In this document: positions 7,425 through 15,722 of the stretch, one piece after another
Layout of the letters: each line of letters starts with the position of its first letter
Numbering within the stretch: the first letter of the stretch is position 1
NCBI GenBank assembly: GCA_041652755.1
Contig: JBAZGS010000007.1
Coordinates: 3,470-67,469 of the forward strand
DNA from: JAQTTT01 sp041652755
Lineage (GTDB): Archaea; Nanobdellota; Nanobdellia; Tiddalikarchaeales; Tiddalikarchaeaceae
Length of the DNA: 64,000 nt
Direction of reading: 5' to 3'
Translations under genes and position numbers: made by a program
Notes under the pieces: model-generated
What the model was told of the DNA's origin: nothing
Seen by the model: the letters and a program-made list of their open reading frames with translations, nothing else
Databases searched by the model: none

Positions 7425-7979
7425 AAATTGTATTCCAACAGCAAGCATTAAAAGCCCTGTTATTTTGATGTTTAAATAATGAAGGTTCTCGTTTTTTGAA
7501 TTGCTAGATAAGAATTTGTATGAAAAAATCATGAATAAATAATTGATGAGTATTGCTATAATTCCAATAATTAAGGAGTACAGAAATGTTGAATAAGAGC
7601 TTATTAAAGTTATTATGCTTATGCTTGCCGGACCAACAATAAGGGGCATTCCCACACTTAAGTAAAGAATGCTTTTGCTTTTATCTGTAATGTCAAAAAT
7701 TTCTTCTTTGAATAAATAATTTATTCCAAAAATGGATAAGCTTAATCCACAGGCCATTATTAATGCGTTATCACTAACCCCCAAAATTGTCTTAAAAACA
7801 AAAGGCCCGATTAGTGCAAATACAAGTATTAATATTAAACCTATTAAGTTGCTGTAATTTATTACATCCCTTATTTTTTTTTTATCTTTTATTTGCCTGG
7901 ATAATTGGCTTGATAATAAGGCTTTACTAAACGGGTTAAGCGCAACTATTAATATTATTAAATCTGTCAAAAAACTCAT
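7392..7979 (-). CDS. MarC-family integral membrane protein
   Basis: A 195-residue protein with about six predicted membrane helices. The MarC hallmarks are present: an N-terminal NPFSK in helix 1 and GMPLIVGPASI near the middle (family consensus P.l.GPg.i). Despite the name, MarC proteins are not established antibiotic transporters and their substrate is unknown. Translation starts at ATG 7979. The upstream HD-domain gene is on the same strand 25 bp away, so they may form an operon. Confidence 0.85.
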   Translation of the reverse strand: MSFLTDLIILIVALNPFSKALLSSQLSRQIKDKKKIRDVINYSNLIGLILILVFALIGPFVFKTILGVSDNALIMACGLSLSIFGINYLFKEEIFDITDKSKSILYLSVGMPLIVGPASISIITLISSYSTFLYSLIIGIIAILINYLFMIFSYKFLSSNSKNENLHYLNIKITGLLMLAVGIQFLLNAIKSIFQ

Positions 7980-8004
7980 TATCTTTTATTATTTTGCTCT
8001 AATA

Positions 8005-8799
8005 TTATAAAATTTCTGATTTTAATTCATCCAAGAATTTTTGGATGAATTCCAACTCATCATGTTCCATTATTTTTGAAACCAGAGTATTTTGCGAAGC
8101 AAAGGGCTCTTTAATATCATAGGGTTTTAGGTCAGAATTCTTCCTTATGAGCTCTATTAATAATGTTGCTTGCTTTAAAGAATTATTAGTTAATTCATCA
8201 TTAACTCTTTCTAAGAATTTAAGCATGAATTCATGCCTTTTGGCGGCTTCTTTTTTTAGCAAAGGCACAGTTATTTCATCCTTTAATTTTAGCAGCTTAA
8301 AAAAGAAATGGTCTAAGCTGTAAGTATAATCATCTATTTCTCTATTCTTTGCCAAAGGGTCTTTCAAGTGATAGGGTTTTTTTAAAACATTATGGCTTGT
8401 TGTTCTTATTATTCCTATTGCCCCTGTTGCATCTAGCCTATCAGCTTCCTGAAGAATTCTTGCCTCAAGGGTTTTTGGAATTATTCCTTTGCTGTGCCTG
8501 TGATTTTCTATGCAATAAACTATTTTTTCAATTTTGTCAGCATTAAAATTTATTGACTCCAAATATTTTTTAGCCCATTTTGCTCCAATGCTTGCATGGC
8601 ATTCTCCTGTTTTAGACTCATTGTCCCTTGCAATGTCATGCAAAAGAGCTGAGGTTAGTAACACTTCAGTGTCAATTTTATTAAGTGATTGCTTGGAGAT
8701 TTTTGAGCATAAGTTGTAAACCCTTAAAACATGATCAAATGAGTGCCCTGAATGATTCATAAAAGATTCTGCATAATTTTGTATCTCATTTAAATCCAT
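8005..8799 (-). CDS. HD-domain phosphohydrolase
   Basis: A 264-residue protein whose N-terminal two thirds form an HD domain: H in SFDHVLRV, the HD pair in LLHDIARD (about residues 53-54), then CHASIGA and ENHRHSKG, with the distal Asp in ILQEADRLDATGAIGI. This is the arrangement of small phosphohydrolases (YedJ/PA-type) acting on nucleotides or phosphodiesters. The C-terminal 90 residues are helical and of unknown role. It lies upstream of MarC on the same strand. The substrate is unknown. Confidence 0.82.
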   Translation of the reverse strand: MDLNEIQNYAESFMNHSGHSFDHVLRVYNLCSKISKQSLNKIDTEVLLTSALLHDIARDNESKTGECHASIGAKWAKKYLESINFNADKIEKIVYCIENHRHSKGIIPKTLEARILQEADRLDATGAIGIIRTTSHNVLKKPYHLKDPLAKNREIDDYTYSLDHFFFKLLKLKDEITVPLLKKEAAKRHEFMLKFLERVNDELTNNSLKQATLLIELIRKNSDLKPYDIKEPFASQNTLVSKIMEHDELEFIQKFLDELKSEIL

Positions 8800-8850
8800 A
8801 TTTTAGTCTAAAAGCAAGTATTTTATAATCCTTTTTAAAAATAATCGCAA

Positions 8851-8880
8851 TATTTTTAAATTAATCACTGTTTTTTAAGT
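8851..8880 (+). promoter_or_regulatory. promoter of the rps13 operon
   Basis: TTTTTAAA (8853-8860), three bases, then ATCACTG (8864-8870) and a T6 run. The first element is a good archaeal TATA box. The same elements at exactly the same spacing precede the L18e operon at 23938, which suggests a shared ribosomal-protein promoter or leader design. Confidence 0.55.
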
Positions 8881-8888
8881 TAATTAAC

Positions 8889-9425
8889 ATGAAAGCGGAA
8901 AAGAACAGTAAACAAGAGAAAGGCAAAGAGAGTACTCATAATAAACCTGAAAAGCCTGCTTATGTAGCAAAACCTGACCTTGTTAATACTGTTATTGTGC
9001 GTATTGCAAGCACTGATATAAAAGGAAATAAAAAAGCAGTTAAAGGATTATGTACAATTAGGGGAATTGGCGATATGTTCAGTAATGCTATTTTAAATAT
9101 TGCTGGAATCAGTTCAAAAAAAACTATTGGAGAATTATCTGAAAGCGAAGTCAAAAAAATTGAAGACATACTTAAAACTCCTGAGAATTATAATATGCCT
9201 GATTTTTTATTTAACAGAAAACTTGACCCTGAAACAATGAAAGATGGCCACATTGTTGGAAATGACTTAAGGCTTATGAATGATTTTGACATTAGAAGAC
9301 TAAAGCGTATAAGATCTTATAAGGGAATAAGGCATAATTTAGGATTAAAAGTTAGAGGGCAAAGGATTAAGAGATTCAGAAAAGGCGGAGCAGCTGTTGC
9401 CAAAAAGAAAGTGAAGTTGAAGTAA
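8889..9425 (+). CDS. rps13: 30S ribosomal protein S13
   Basis: A 178-residue uS13 protein. After a charged Lys/Glu extension of about 30 residues comes the uS13 core: the helix-turn segment AVKGLCTIRGIGDMFSNAIL, the D-rich linker, and the C-terminal rRNA-binding tail with RSYKGIRHNLGLKVRGQR. S13 contacts the head of the small subunit and P-site tRNA. It is the first gene of the operon S13-S4-S11-RpoD, with the usual archaeal order. The stop is one base from the S4 start. Confidence 0.97.
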   Translation: MKAEKNSKQEKGKESTHNKPEKPAYVAKPDLVNTVIVRIASTDIKGNKKAVKGLCTIRGIGDMFSNAILNIAGISSKKTIGELSESEVKKIEDILKTPENYNMPDFLFNRKLDPETMKDGHIVGNDLRLMNDFDIRRLKRIRSYKGIRHNLGLKVRGQRIKRFRKGGAAVAKKKVKLK

Positions 9426-9426
9426 T

Positions 9427-10065
9427 ATGGGAGATATTAAAAAATTAAAAAAATCATATGAAAGGCCAAAGAAGCCTTGGGAAAAGGATAGGATTTTACA
9501 GGAGAAGGAGCTTAAAAAAAAATACGGTTATTTTAGCAAAAAAGAAATCTGGGGATTTAACGCTTTGCTTAGAGGTTTCAGGCAGCAAGCTAGAAAGATT
9601 TTCGCATCAACATCTGAACAAAGCAAGAAAGAAGGAGAGAATTTGCTTAAAAAAATCTATAATATGGGATTACTTGAAGAGAAAGCAACTTTTGATGATG
9701 TATTAGGACTTAGCATTGATGATATTAGCAAAAGAAGGCTTGTAAGCTTTGTTGTTAATAAGGGCATTGCTAGAACTCCTAAGCAAGCAAGACAATTCAT
9801 TGTTCATAAGCACATCTTGGTTAATGGCAAAAAAGTTAATGCCCCAAATTATCTTGTTTTAAGAAAAGAAGAAAATAGTATTGAATTCGCGGATAATAGT
9901 GTATTAAAAGACCCTAAGCATCCTTTAATTACTGCAATGGCTAGCATTTCAAGAGATGTTAAATTAGAGAAAGAGGAACAAATTGTTAAAAAATTAAAAG
10001 AAGACTCTAAGAAAGATATTAAAGTGGAAAAAGCTACAAAGAAACCCATTGAGGTGAAGGAATAA
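9427..10065 (+). CDS. rps4: 30S ribosomal protein S4
   Basis: A 212-residue uS4 protein, a primary 16S rRNA binder in the small-subunit body. The N-terminal YERPKKPWEKDRIL is typical of archaeal S4. The S4 RNA-binding domain contains RRLVSFVVNKGIARTPKQAR and HILVNGKKV (about residues 103-140). About 35 extra, highly charged C-terminal residues follow. The S4 3' end carries GAGGTGA, which serves as the ribosome site for rps11 (ATG 10066) directly after the S4 stop codon. Confidence 0.97.
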   Translation: MGDIKKLKKSYERPKKPWEKDRILQEKELKKKYGYFSKKEIWGFNALLRGFRQQARKIFASTSEQSKKEGENLLKKIYNMGLLEEKATFDDVLGLSIDDISKRRLVSFVVNKGIARTPKQARQFIVHKHILVNGKKVNAPNYLVLRKEENSIEFADNSVLKDPKHPLITAMASISRDVKLEKEEQIVKKLKEDSKKDIKVEKATKKPIEVKE

Positions 10066-10461
10066 ATGGCTGAAAAAATAAGGTACGGTGTTGCGCATAT
10101 TTATTCAAGTTATAATAATACTTTAATTCATGTTACTGATATTACTGGCTCTGAAACTTTAAGCTTCAGAAGCGGCGGAAGAGTTGTTAAGCAAGGAAGG
10201 CAAGAAGGAAGCCCTAATGCTGCCATGATGATGGCTAAGGATATGTCAGAAGAGTTAATAAATAAAGGCATTAATGCTTTGCATATTAAAATAAGAGCTC
10301 CAGGAGGCCATAATGGCCCTAATAATCCAGGAAAAGGCGCTCAGGCAGCTTTAAGGGCTTTTTCAAGAGCAGGCATTAAAATTGGCAATATTGAAGATGT
10401 TACTCCTAAACCTCATGATGGTTGCAGAAAAAAAGGAGGGAAAAAAGGAAGAAGATTATGA
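10066..10461 (+). CDS. rps11: 30S ribosomal protein S11
   Basis: A 131-residue uS11 protein, full length. It has the core YSSYNNTLIHVTDITG at the N-terminus, the central GRVVKQGRQEGSP, and the C-terminal DVTPKPHDGCRKKGGKKGRR that binds 16S rRNA on the platform. It starts immediately after the S4 stop. Its TGA overlaps the RpoD start as ATGA, indicating translational coupling. Confidence 0.98.
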   Translation: MAEKIRYGVAHIYSSYNNTLIHVTDITGSETLSFRSGGRVVKQGRQEGSPNAAMMMAKDMSEELINKGINALHIKIRAPGGHNGPNNPGKGAQAALRAFSRAGIKIGNIEDVTPKPHDGCRKKGGKKGRRL

Positions 10462-11216
10462 AAGCTAAAATTTTAAAGGAAAATGATGAAAAATTAGTAA
10501 TTAATCTTTCAAAGATTGATTTCGAAACTGCTAACAGCATTAGAAGGGCTTGCATGAACATGGTTCCTACTATTGCAATTGAAGATGTTGAAATCACTGA
10601 AAATAATTCTGCATTATATGATGAAATCTTGGCACATAGACTTGGGCTTATTCCTTTAAAGACTGATTTAAAGACTTATGTCAAGTCTGAAGATTGCAAG
10701 TGCAAAGGTGCTGGTTGCGCTAGGTGCACTGTTGAATTCACATTAGTTAAAAAAGGCCCATGCACTGTTTATGCTAAAGACTTACTTTCATCTGATAACA
10801 AGGTTGTTCCTGTTTTTCCTGAGATGATTATTGACAAATTATTTGAGAATCAGGAGATTAAGCTTATTGCAAAGGCTAAGCTGAACAATGCTGATTACCA
10901 TATTAAGCACTCTGCTTGCAATGCATTCTATAAATTCGAGCCAATTGTTGAAGTCTTAGCTAAATCTAAAGAATTAGACAATATTTGCCCTAAAAAAGTT
11001 TTCAAAAACGGCGAAGTTGATTCTGAAAAAATAATGGACTGCAATTTATGCTTGGCTTGCTCTGACGCATTCCCTAAAAATGTTAAAGTCTCCAGCGGAA
11101 AAGACATTATTTTCACTGTTGAATCATTCGGGCAGCTAAATCCTAAGGAAATCTTCAACACTGCTTTGAAAGAGTTATCTAATGGCTTGGAAGAAATAAA
11201 GAAATCTTTAAAATAA
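10458..11216 (+). CDS. rpoD: RNA polymerase subunit D (Rpo3)
   Basis: A 252-residue archaeal alpha-like subunit that nucleates polymerase assembly with RpoL, N and P. The N-terminal dimerisation domain contains ANSIRRACMNMVPTIAIEDV. A first cysteine set sits at C80, C82, C87, C90. The inserted ferredoxin-like domain has NICP and CNLCLAC, enough cysteines for one 4Fe-4S cluster, as in other archaeal RpoD proteins with a cluster. I chose ATG 10458, which overlaps the S11 stop and follows GGAGGG, over an in-frame start 36 nt upstream inside rps11. Confidence 0.96.
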   Translation: MKAKILKENDEKLVINLSKIDFETANSIRRACMNMVPTIAIEDVEITENNSALYDEILAHRLGLIPLKTDLKTYVKSEDCKCKGAGCARCTVEFTLVKKGPCTVYAKDLLSSDNKVVPVFPEMIIDKLFENQEIKLIAKAKLNNADYHIKHSACNAFYKFEPIVEVLAKSKELDNICPKKVFKNGEVDSEKIMDCNLCLACSDAFPKNVKVSSGKDIIFTVESFGQLNPKEIFNTALKELSNGLEEIKKSLK

Positions 11217-11237
11217 CATTAATTTATTGTTTTTGCC

Positions 11238-11981
11238 ATGCAAAGGTTACAAAGAGACAATTGTTTAATCAAAAATATTGAAGATTCTGGAACTATTGAA
11301 AACTTGGTTAAAGCCCCTTTGGCTGAAAGATGGAAAGAGTTTTTTAATTTAAATTTTCAAATAAATTTTTTGGACTCGCCTAGCCAATCATATATTTTGA
11401 ACTATTTTGACAAAAAAATCAACTTAGACTTGTGCAAATATTTTAAGATTAATGAAGAATATGAAATCTCGTGCGATTTAGGCAAGGAAACTCAAAGCCT
11501 TTGCAATGGATTAAACTACAAAACATGCAGCTGGTATAATTACCAATTTTTAGTAAAAAAATTAAGCAATGAATTGAATCCTCAAGAGCTGGAGTTATTT
11601 TATAAATTTTGGATTACTGGCATTGGATTAAGATATACAAAGAAAAGGATTGAAGAGCACTTAGCCAAGCATTTAAACGAGAATAATATTTTCAGCAAAG
11701 ATTGGTTCATTAGCGCTGATAATTTGAAAGATATTTATTTAAAAGTTCCTGGCGCTGATTTGGAGTCTGATTTGATAAAAAAATATGAAGCAATGCTAAA
11801 TAATAACTCCTTTGATTTAGTGGATAAGCTTGAAAAATTGCTTAGGCATTACATTAAGCATTTTGATATTTCAACCCCTGTTCCATTAAAAGGCGCTAAA
11901 GAGTTCAGGGAATTGGTTAAAACTAAGGATTTTGATGTAATCTTGTTTAATGGAGTTTCATTGAAACCTTTTGATTTCTAA
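11238..11981 (+). CDS. protein of unknown function
   Basis: A 247-residue soluble protein, mostly helical by composition, with no membrane segment and no motif that I recognise. Four cysteines are scattered (around residues 9, 66, 79 and 89) without a clear metal pattern. It lies 21 bp after rpoD on the same strand and may be read from the same transcript. The downstream neighbour is tRNA-Leu. Nothing in the sequence gives a function. Confidence 0.7.
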   Translation: MQRLQRDNCLIKNIEDSGTIENLVKAPLAERWKEFFNLNFQINFLDSPSQSYILNYFDKKINLDLCKYFKINEEYEISCDLGKETQSLCNGLNYKTCSWYNYQFLVKKLSNELNPQELELFYKFWITGIGLRYTKKRIEEHLAKHLNENNIFSKDWFISADNLKDIYLKVPGADLESDLIKKYEAMLNNNSFDLVDKLEKLLRHYIKHFDISTPVPLKGAKEFRELVKTKDFDVILFNGVSLKPFDF

Positions 11982-12029
11982 AACTTTTTAAAATAATAGA
12001 TTTCAATTAATAACTAGTCTATCTTTAAT

Positions 12030-12115
12030 GTGGGGGTGGCAGAGTCTGGTCAAACGCGCAGGACTTAAGATCCTGTAGGTTAGTCCTTGCGAGGGTTCAA
12101 ATCCCTTCCCCCACA
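12030..12115 (+). tRNA. tRNA-Leu (TAA)
   Basis: An 86-nt class II tRNA with a long variable arm. The acceptor arms GTGGGGG (12030-12036) and CCCCCAC (12108-12114) pair perfectly and A12115 is the discriminator. The anticodon stem CAGGA/TCCTG encloses CTTAAGA, anticodon TAA. The variable arm pairs around TAGGTTAGTCCTTGCG. There is no intron or encoded CCA. A degenerate copy of its 3' end occurs at 12725-12748. Confidence 0.95.
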
Positions 12116-12116
12116 C
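12099..12116 (+). repeat. tRNA-Leu 3' end, possible attachment site copy 1
   Basis: AAATCCCTT followed by CCCCCACAC, the T-arm/acceptor end of tRNA-Leu. The same two blocks recur at 12725-12748 separated by a six-base insertion. tRNA 3' ends are common archaeal integration sites, and the DNA between the copies holds a broken viral-type gene. Confidence 0.5.
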
Positions 12117-12144
12117 ACAATTTCATTTTTTAGAAAGTATTTTT

Positions 12145-12686
12145 TCAATTTTTTTGATTTTTTCTTTTACTTTTCTCAGGTTCATTAAGATGATTTTCAG
12201 TGCTTGAAACATTCTCATTACTTCTTTGTTCTAATTCTTTTTTTGCAACTCCTGCAACTTCCCCTCCTTGAACAGCTGCGTCTTTGTTTTGATTGAATCC
12301 TTGAGCATCCTTGTTTCTTGCTATTCTTGTTGTTGATGCTTCTCCAAGCATTGTAAATATTAGTTCCAAATCATTCATGTGGTCTCTCAAATTTTCACGA
12401 CTTAAGCCTTTGAACTTAATATTCCTTTCGTGCTGGCACAGTTCATTCCTTGTTTTCCTCCTTTTGTTTGAACTTCAAGGGTAGTGGCAATTTGCCCCCA
12501 CCCTTCAGATAATACTTCATCACGCCTTCTCATATCCTTAATATAACCTTTAGGATCCTTGGAATCAGTCAAAACAGATATTACATCCTCTATTACAAAC
12601 CACCATTCATCATTAAACCATGTTCTTCTAATATTTTTGTCCTCAAAAACAACTAAAGCATTATCACTATCCATAATAAGAATCAA
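12145..12686 (-). pseudogene. decayed Bro/DinD-like antirepressor gene
   Basis: Two fragments of one gene are seen. The upstream part (12402-12686) encodes a Bro-N domain start (ALVVFEDKNIRRTWFNDEWWFVIEDV, then a KGGKQ motif). The downstream part (12145 to about 12420) encodes the usual C-terminal region DHMNDLELIFTMLGEAST, with ARNKDAQGF and GGEVAG. In intact relatives roughly 85 residues lie between these parts. Here the reading frame shifts just after KGI, and FKGLSRENLRD continues in another frame. This indicates an internal deletion plus frameshift. Bro-N proteins are typical of viruses and mobile elements. The site abuts tRNA-Leu. Confidence 0.75.
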
Positions 12687-12724
12687 ATAATTATAGATTA
12701 ATAAAGTTATGATATTAGTTCCTT

Positions 12725-12748
12725 AAATCCCTTTTCCCTCCCCCACAC
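12725..12748 (+). repeat. degenerate copy of the tRNA-Leu 3' end, possible attachment site copy 2
   Basis: AAATCCCTT, then a six-base insertion (TTCCCT), then CCCCCACAC. It matches the end of tRNA-Leu at 12099-12116 on the same strand. With the broken antirepressor gene between them, the pair looks like the scar of a small integrated element about 630 bp long. Confidence 0.5.
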
Positions 12749-12810
12749 TCAATATTAAGGTTCTGTTTACAACCATTTATATTTTTAAATTATTAATTTA
12801 ATGTATTATT

Positions 12811-13332
12811 ATGAACATAATACTTAAAAATAAAGATTCCATTTTAAGACCTTTGAAAGTTAGTGATGCAAAAAGCACTTGCAAGTATATTAAAGGTAAT
12901 AAAAAATATTTCAAGTATTCTACTACTATGAGATTTCCTCATCCAATTAGCATGGAAAAAAAATTTATTCAAAACACGATTAAAAATTGGAAAACAGGAG
13001 AAGGTTATGAATTTGGGATTATTGTTAATGGTGAAGTTATTGGTTGTATTGGACTACATGTTAATAAAAAAGACAATAATGCTGAACTTGGTTATTGGTT
13101 AGCAAAAGAATTTAGTGGAAAAGGAATTACAACAAATGCTGTGAAAAAAGTTATTAAATTTGGATTTAATAAAATAAAATTGAAAAGAATTTATGCGTAT
13201 GTTATTAAAGGAAATATTCCTTCAATTAAAATATTAACAAAATCCGGATTTAAAGAAGAAGGTTTACTAAAAAAACATAAGAAGTTAAGAAAAAAATATT
13301 ACGATTACTATATTTTTGGAAAAACAAAATAA
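12811..13332 (+). CDS. GNAT acetyltransferase (RimJ/RimL-like)
   Basis: A 173-residue GNAT-family N-acetyltransferase of the RimJ/RimL type. It opens with LRPLKVSDA, carries IGCIGLHV and AELGYWLAKEFSGKGITTNAVK (acetyl-CoA-binding motif A) and closes with SIKILTKSGFKEEG. Such enzymes acetylate protein N-termini or small amines. It follows the possible second attachment repeat directly, so it could be cargo of the same integration event. No key GNAT element is missing. Confidence 0.85.
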   Translation: MNIILKNKDSILRPLKVSDAKSTCKYIKGNKKYFKYSTTMRFPHPISMEKKFIQNTIKNWKTGEGYEFGIIVNGEVIGCIGLHVNKKDNNAELGYWLAKEFSGKGITTNAVKKVIKFGFNKIKLKRIYAYVIKGNIPSIKILTKSGFKEEGLLKKHKKLRKKYYDYYIFGKTK

Positions 13333-13415
13333 AAAAGAAAATGTTGTTATAACTCACCATAATCGTAACCTTTGGTTAAAGGCGCTTACCCCACAATCAA
13401 TTTTTTGCCTAATCT

Positions 13416-13808
13416 TTATAATTTTTTGAAAAAATATGCTTCATTTTTTGTTTCAAATGAATTCTTAGTTGCTATCTTAGAGCCTTGAGTGTTGGCATTG
13501 GAGGTTGTTATCAGTTTTATGCCCTTGTTTTTGCATTCAGTTTCAACTAATTTTATAAGGTAAGAGCCTAACCCTTTTTTTCTATACTGGTCTTTAACAA
13601 CCAAATCATTTATGATTGCAGTAGTTTCGTTTATGCAGTAAGTGATTCCTGCAATTAATTCATCACTATTAAATATTTCAATAAAATCATATTTTCCCAT
13701 GAATAAAGGATTAAATCCTCCTGAGCAATAGCATGGAATGTTTTTTTTTATTAAAGAAATAAGGGTAGGCTCAGTGCTTTTCCTTAAGAATTTTACAGCA
13801 TATTCCAT
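13416..13808 (-). CDS. GNAT acetyltransferase
   Basis: A 130-residue single-domain GNAT. Motif A is DLVVKDQYRKKGLGSYLIKLVE (split here: R-K-K-G-L-G is the pyrophosphate loop), followed by CKNKGIKLITTSNANTQ and a shortened C-terminus (KNSFETKNEAYFFKK). The substrate is unknown. It is the second of three neighbouring acetyltransferases and points toward the first. The protein is small but complete. Confidence 0.8.
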   Translation of the reverse strand: MEYAVKFLRKSTEPTLISLIKKNIPCYCSGGFNPLFMGKYDFIEIFNSDELIAGITYCINETTAIINDLVVKDQYRKKGLGSYLIKLVETECKNKGIKLITTSNANTQGSKIATKNSFETKNEAYFFKKL

Positions 13809-13937
13809 ATTAAAGGCTATAAAAAAAATCTTTTTAAAAACATTGCTAGTGTTGATTTTTTTAATAATGCTTTCTTAGTTATTCATATAAATTAAGGAAA
13901 GCAAGTTTTTTATAAAATCTTCAGTTTATATTGGTTA

Positions 13938-14426
13938 ATGATTATTAGGAAAGCGCGCATGGATGAGGCAAAAACTATTGTGGATTTTAGTTTTGATAAT
14001 TTTTATCAGTACCTTATGGATAAATGGGCTATTAAAAACAAGTTTATTGCTGATACTATTGCTTATAATAATCCTGAACAAGCAAGGAAAAGCAAAATTT
14101 CTGAATATAAAAAATATATAAAAAATTGTTTGTTCTTTGTTGCTGAAGAAAAAAAGGAATTAATAGGATATGTTATAGGTTCGATCAATATCAGAAAAGA
14201 CAGAGTAATTAAAAAAGAAGGTGTACTCATGGGAATACATGTCAAAGAAGGATGGAGAAGAAAAGGGATAGCTACAAAATTATTTAACCATTTAAAAAAA
14301 GAATTTAATAAAAAAGGCGTTGGATTTATTAGGCTTGGAACTGGAACTGTTAATAATGGAGCCATAAGATTATATAAAAAATTAGGGTTTGTAGAAACTG
14401 GGAAGAAAATGATAAAAAAGTTATAA
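13938..14426 (+). CDS. GNAT acetyltransferase
   Basis: A 162-residue GNAT. It starts MIIRKARMDEA and has VLMGIHVKEGWRRKGIATKLF as motif A (R-R-K-G-I-A loop) and NNGAIRLYKKLGFVETG at the C-terminus, the typical end of protein or amino-acid acetyltransferases. A TATA-like TTTTTTATAAAATC lies about 25 nt before ATG 13938, suggesting a leaderless transcript. It is the third acetyltransferase in 1.6 kb. The three are not close copies of one another. Confidence 0.85.
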   Translation: MIIRKARMDEAKTIVDFSFDNFYQYLMDKWAIKNKFIADTIAYNNPEQARKSKISEYKKYIKNCLFFVAEEKKELIGYVIGSINIRKDRVIKKEGVLMGIHVKEGWRRKGIATKLFNHLKKEFNKKGVGFIRLGTGTVNNGAIRLYKKLGFVETGKKMIKKL

Positions 14427-14472
14427 ATAATTGATTCCGCTTGCACCCAATTCTATTTTATATCCTTAACCA

Positions 14473-15210
14473 TTAATAAAATAATAATCTTATTCCTAGA
14501 ATTATTACAAATATTGATAATATTTTTCTTAAAATATTTGCTTTAATTTTTTTTGCATAAATTGATCCTATTGTTGCACCTATTAAGGATCCAATAAATA
14601 ACGGAAGTGCTAAATCATACTTTATATTCCCCATATAATTATGAACAATGAATCCAAAAATATTGGTTAATAGCATTGCAAATTCGCTGCTTCCAACTGC
14701 TTTACTGAATGGAATGCCTAATAAACTCATAGTTGCGGTATCAGTTGTTCCTCCTCCCATGCCGCTTAATCCAGTGATTAGTCCTCCAAATAAGCTACTA
14801 ATGCTTGCAATAACATAATTTTTAAAGCCTAATTTTTTTTTATTTTTTACAAATTTTAAATTTTTATAAAAAAGCAATAAAATGCCTAGAGATATTATTA
14901 TTATACTGCAAAAAATAAGTAACATTTTAGGGAACAATAATGATGTTAAAGCTGCTCCAATAATTACCCCAGGTATATCAAAAATGTCATATAATAAGCT
15001 TAGTTTAATATCTATTTTTTTTTGAAAAAAATAACTAATTGTTGAAGAAATGTTTACTCCTAACATTGCAAATATGCTAATGCCTACAGCACTAGCAGGT
15101 TCTATATCATATATTAATACAAGTAAGGGTATAAAAAAAACTCCTCCGCCTAAACCTATCATTGAAACTAAAAATCCAATTAGTAATCCAAAAAAAATTA
15201 ATATTATCAT
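14473..15210 (-). CDS. TSUP (TauE/SafE) family transporter
   Basis: A 245-residue membrane protein with about eight helices. Two internally related halves each open with a glycine-rich signature, GLGGGVFFIP (about residues 20-29) and GLSGMGGGTTDTA (about 147-159). This is the TauE/SafE arrangement. The family moves anions such as sulfite, sulfoacetate or other organosulfur compounds. The exact cargo cannot be told. It stands alone, converging on the GNAT at 13938. Confidence 0.88.
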   Translation of the reverse strand: MIILIFFGLLIGFLVSMIGLGGGVFFIPLLVLIYDIEPASAVGISIFAMLGVNISSTISYFFQKKIDIKLSLLYDIFDIPGVIIGAALTSLLFPKMLLIFCSIIIISLGILLLFYKNLKFVKNKKKLGFKNYVIASISSLFGGLITGLSGMGGGTTDTATMSLLGIPFSKAVGSSEFAMLLTNIFGFIVHNYMGNIKYDLALPLFIGSLIGATIGSIYAKKIKANILRKILSIFVIILGIRLLFY

Positions 15211-15270
15211 TAATATGCATTTAATTTAAGATAATAAAAATGTAATTATTAAACAGTCAATAATGTTTTC

Positions 15271-15693
15271 TTATAAATCACAATACCCTGCTATTCTGGT
15301 AATGCCTTTTTTTTTAGGCTTAGATTTAACATCTTTATAGATTATTTTATTATCATTACCTAATGTTTGAATTTCTTTCACTTGTTCACTGATCTCTAAA
15401 TTAAAAAGATTAGAGTATTTTGAGGCAAGCTCTAAGTATTCGTTCATCCTGGAAATTATGCCCCTTTCTGCATCAATTCTTGCATACATTAAGCTGTTCT
15501 CAATGCCTTTTTCTCCAATAATAGTAAGTTCTTTTCTGTCTTTGCCTTTGAAATACTCCAGGTTTTGCTCTAAAGAGTCATAAACGCTGAAAAAGTCGCC
15601 TCTTTCCGCATCACTTCTTATTTGTTTAAGAAGTTGGGGAGGAGTGTATGATTTCCAAGTGTTTTCTTGTAATATTGAATCAAGCATTACCAT
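15271..15693 (-). CDS. helical protein of unknown function
   Basis: A 140-residue soluble protein. It contains two related segments, SDAERGDFFSVYDSLEQN (about 29-46) and IDAERGIISRMNEYLELA (about 74-91), about 45 residues apart, which suggests a duplicated helical hairpin of TPR type. The C-terminus is basic (KSKPKKKGITR). I do not recognise the family. Start ATG 15693 has an in-frame alternative at 15687. It is divergent from the small gene at 15834. Confidence 0.6.
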   Translation of the reverse strand: MVMLDSILQENTWKSYTPPQLLKQIRSDAERGDFFSVYDSLEQNLEYFKGKDRKELTIIGEKGIENSLMYARIDAERGIISRMNEYLELASKYSNLFNLEISEQVKEIQTLGNDNKIIYKDVKSKPKKKGITRIAGYCDL

Positions 15694-15722
15694 TATAAAA
15701 TATTAAGGTTATATAATTTTTT

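Noticed and set aside
9458..9706. Plus-strand frame inside rps4
   Set aside because: Overlaps a confident ribosomal gene in another frame, with basic low-complexity composition.
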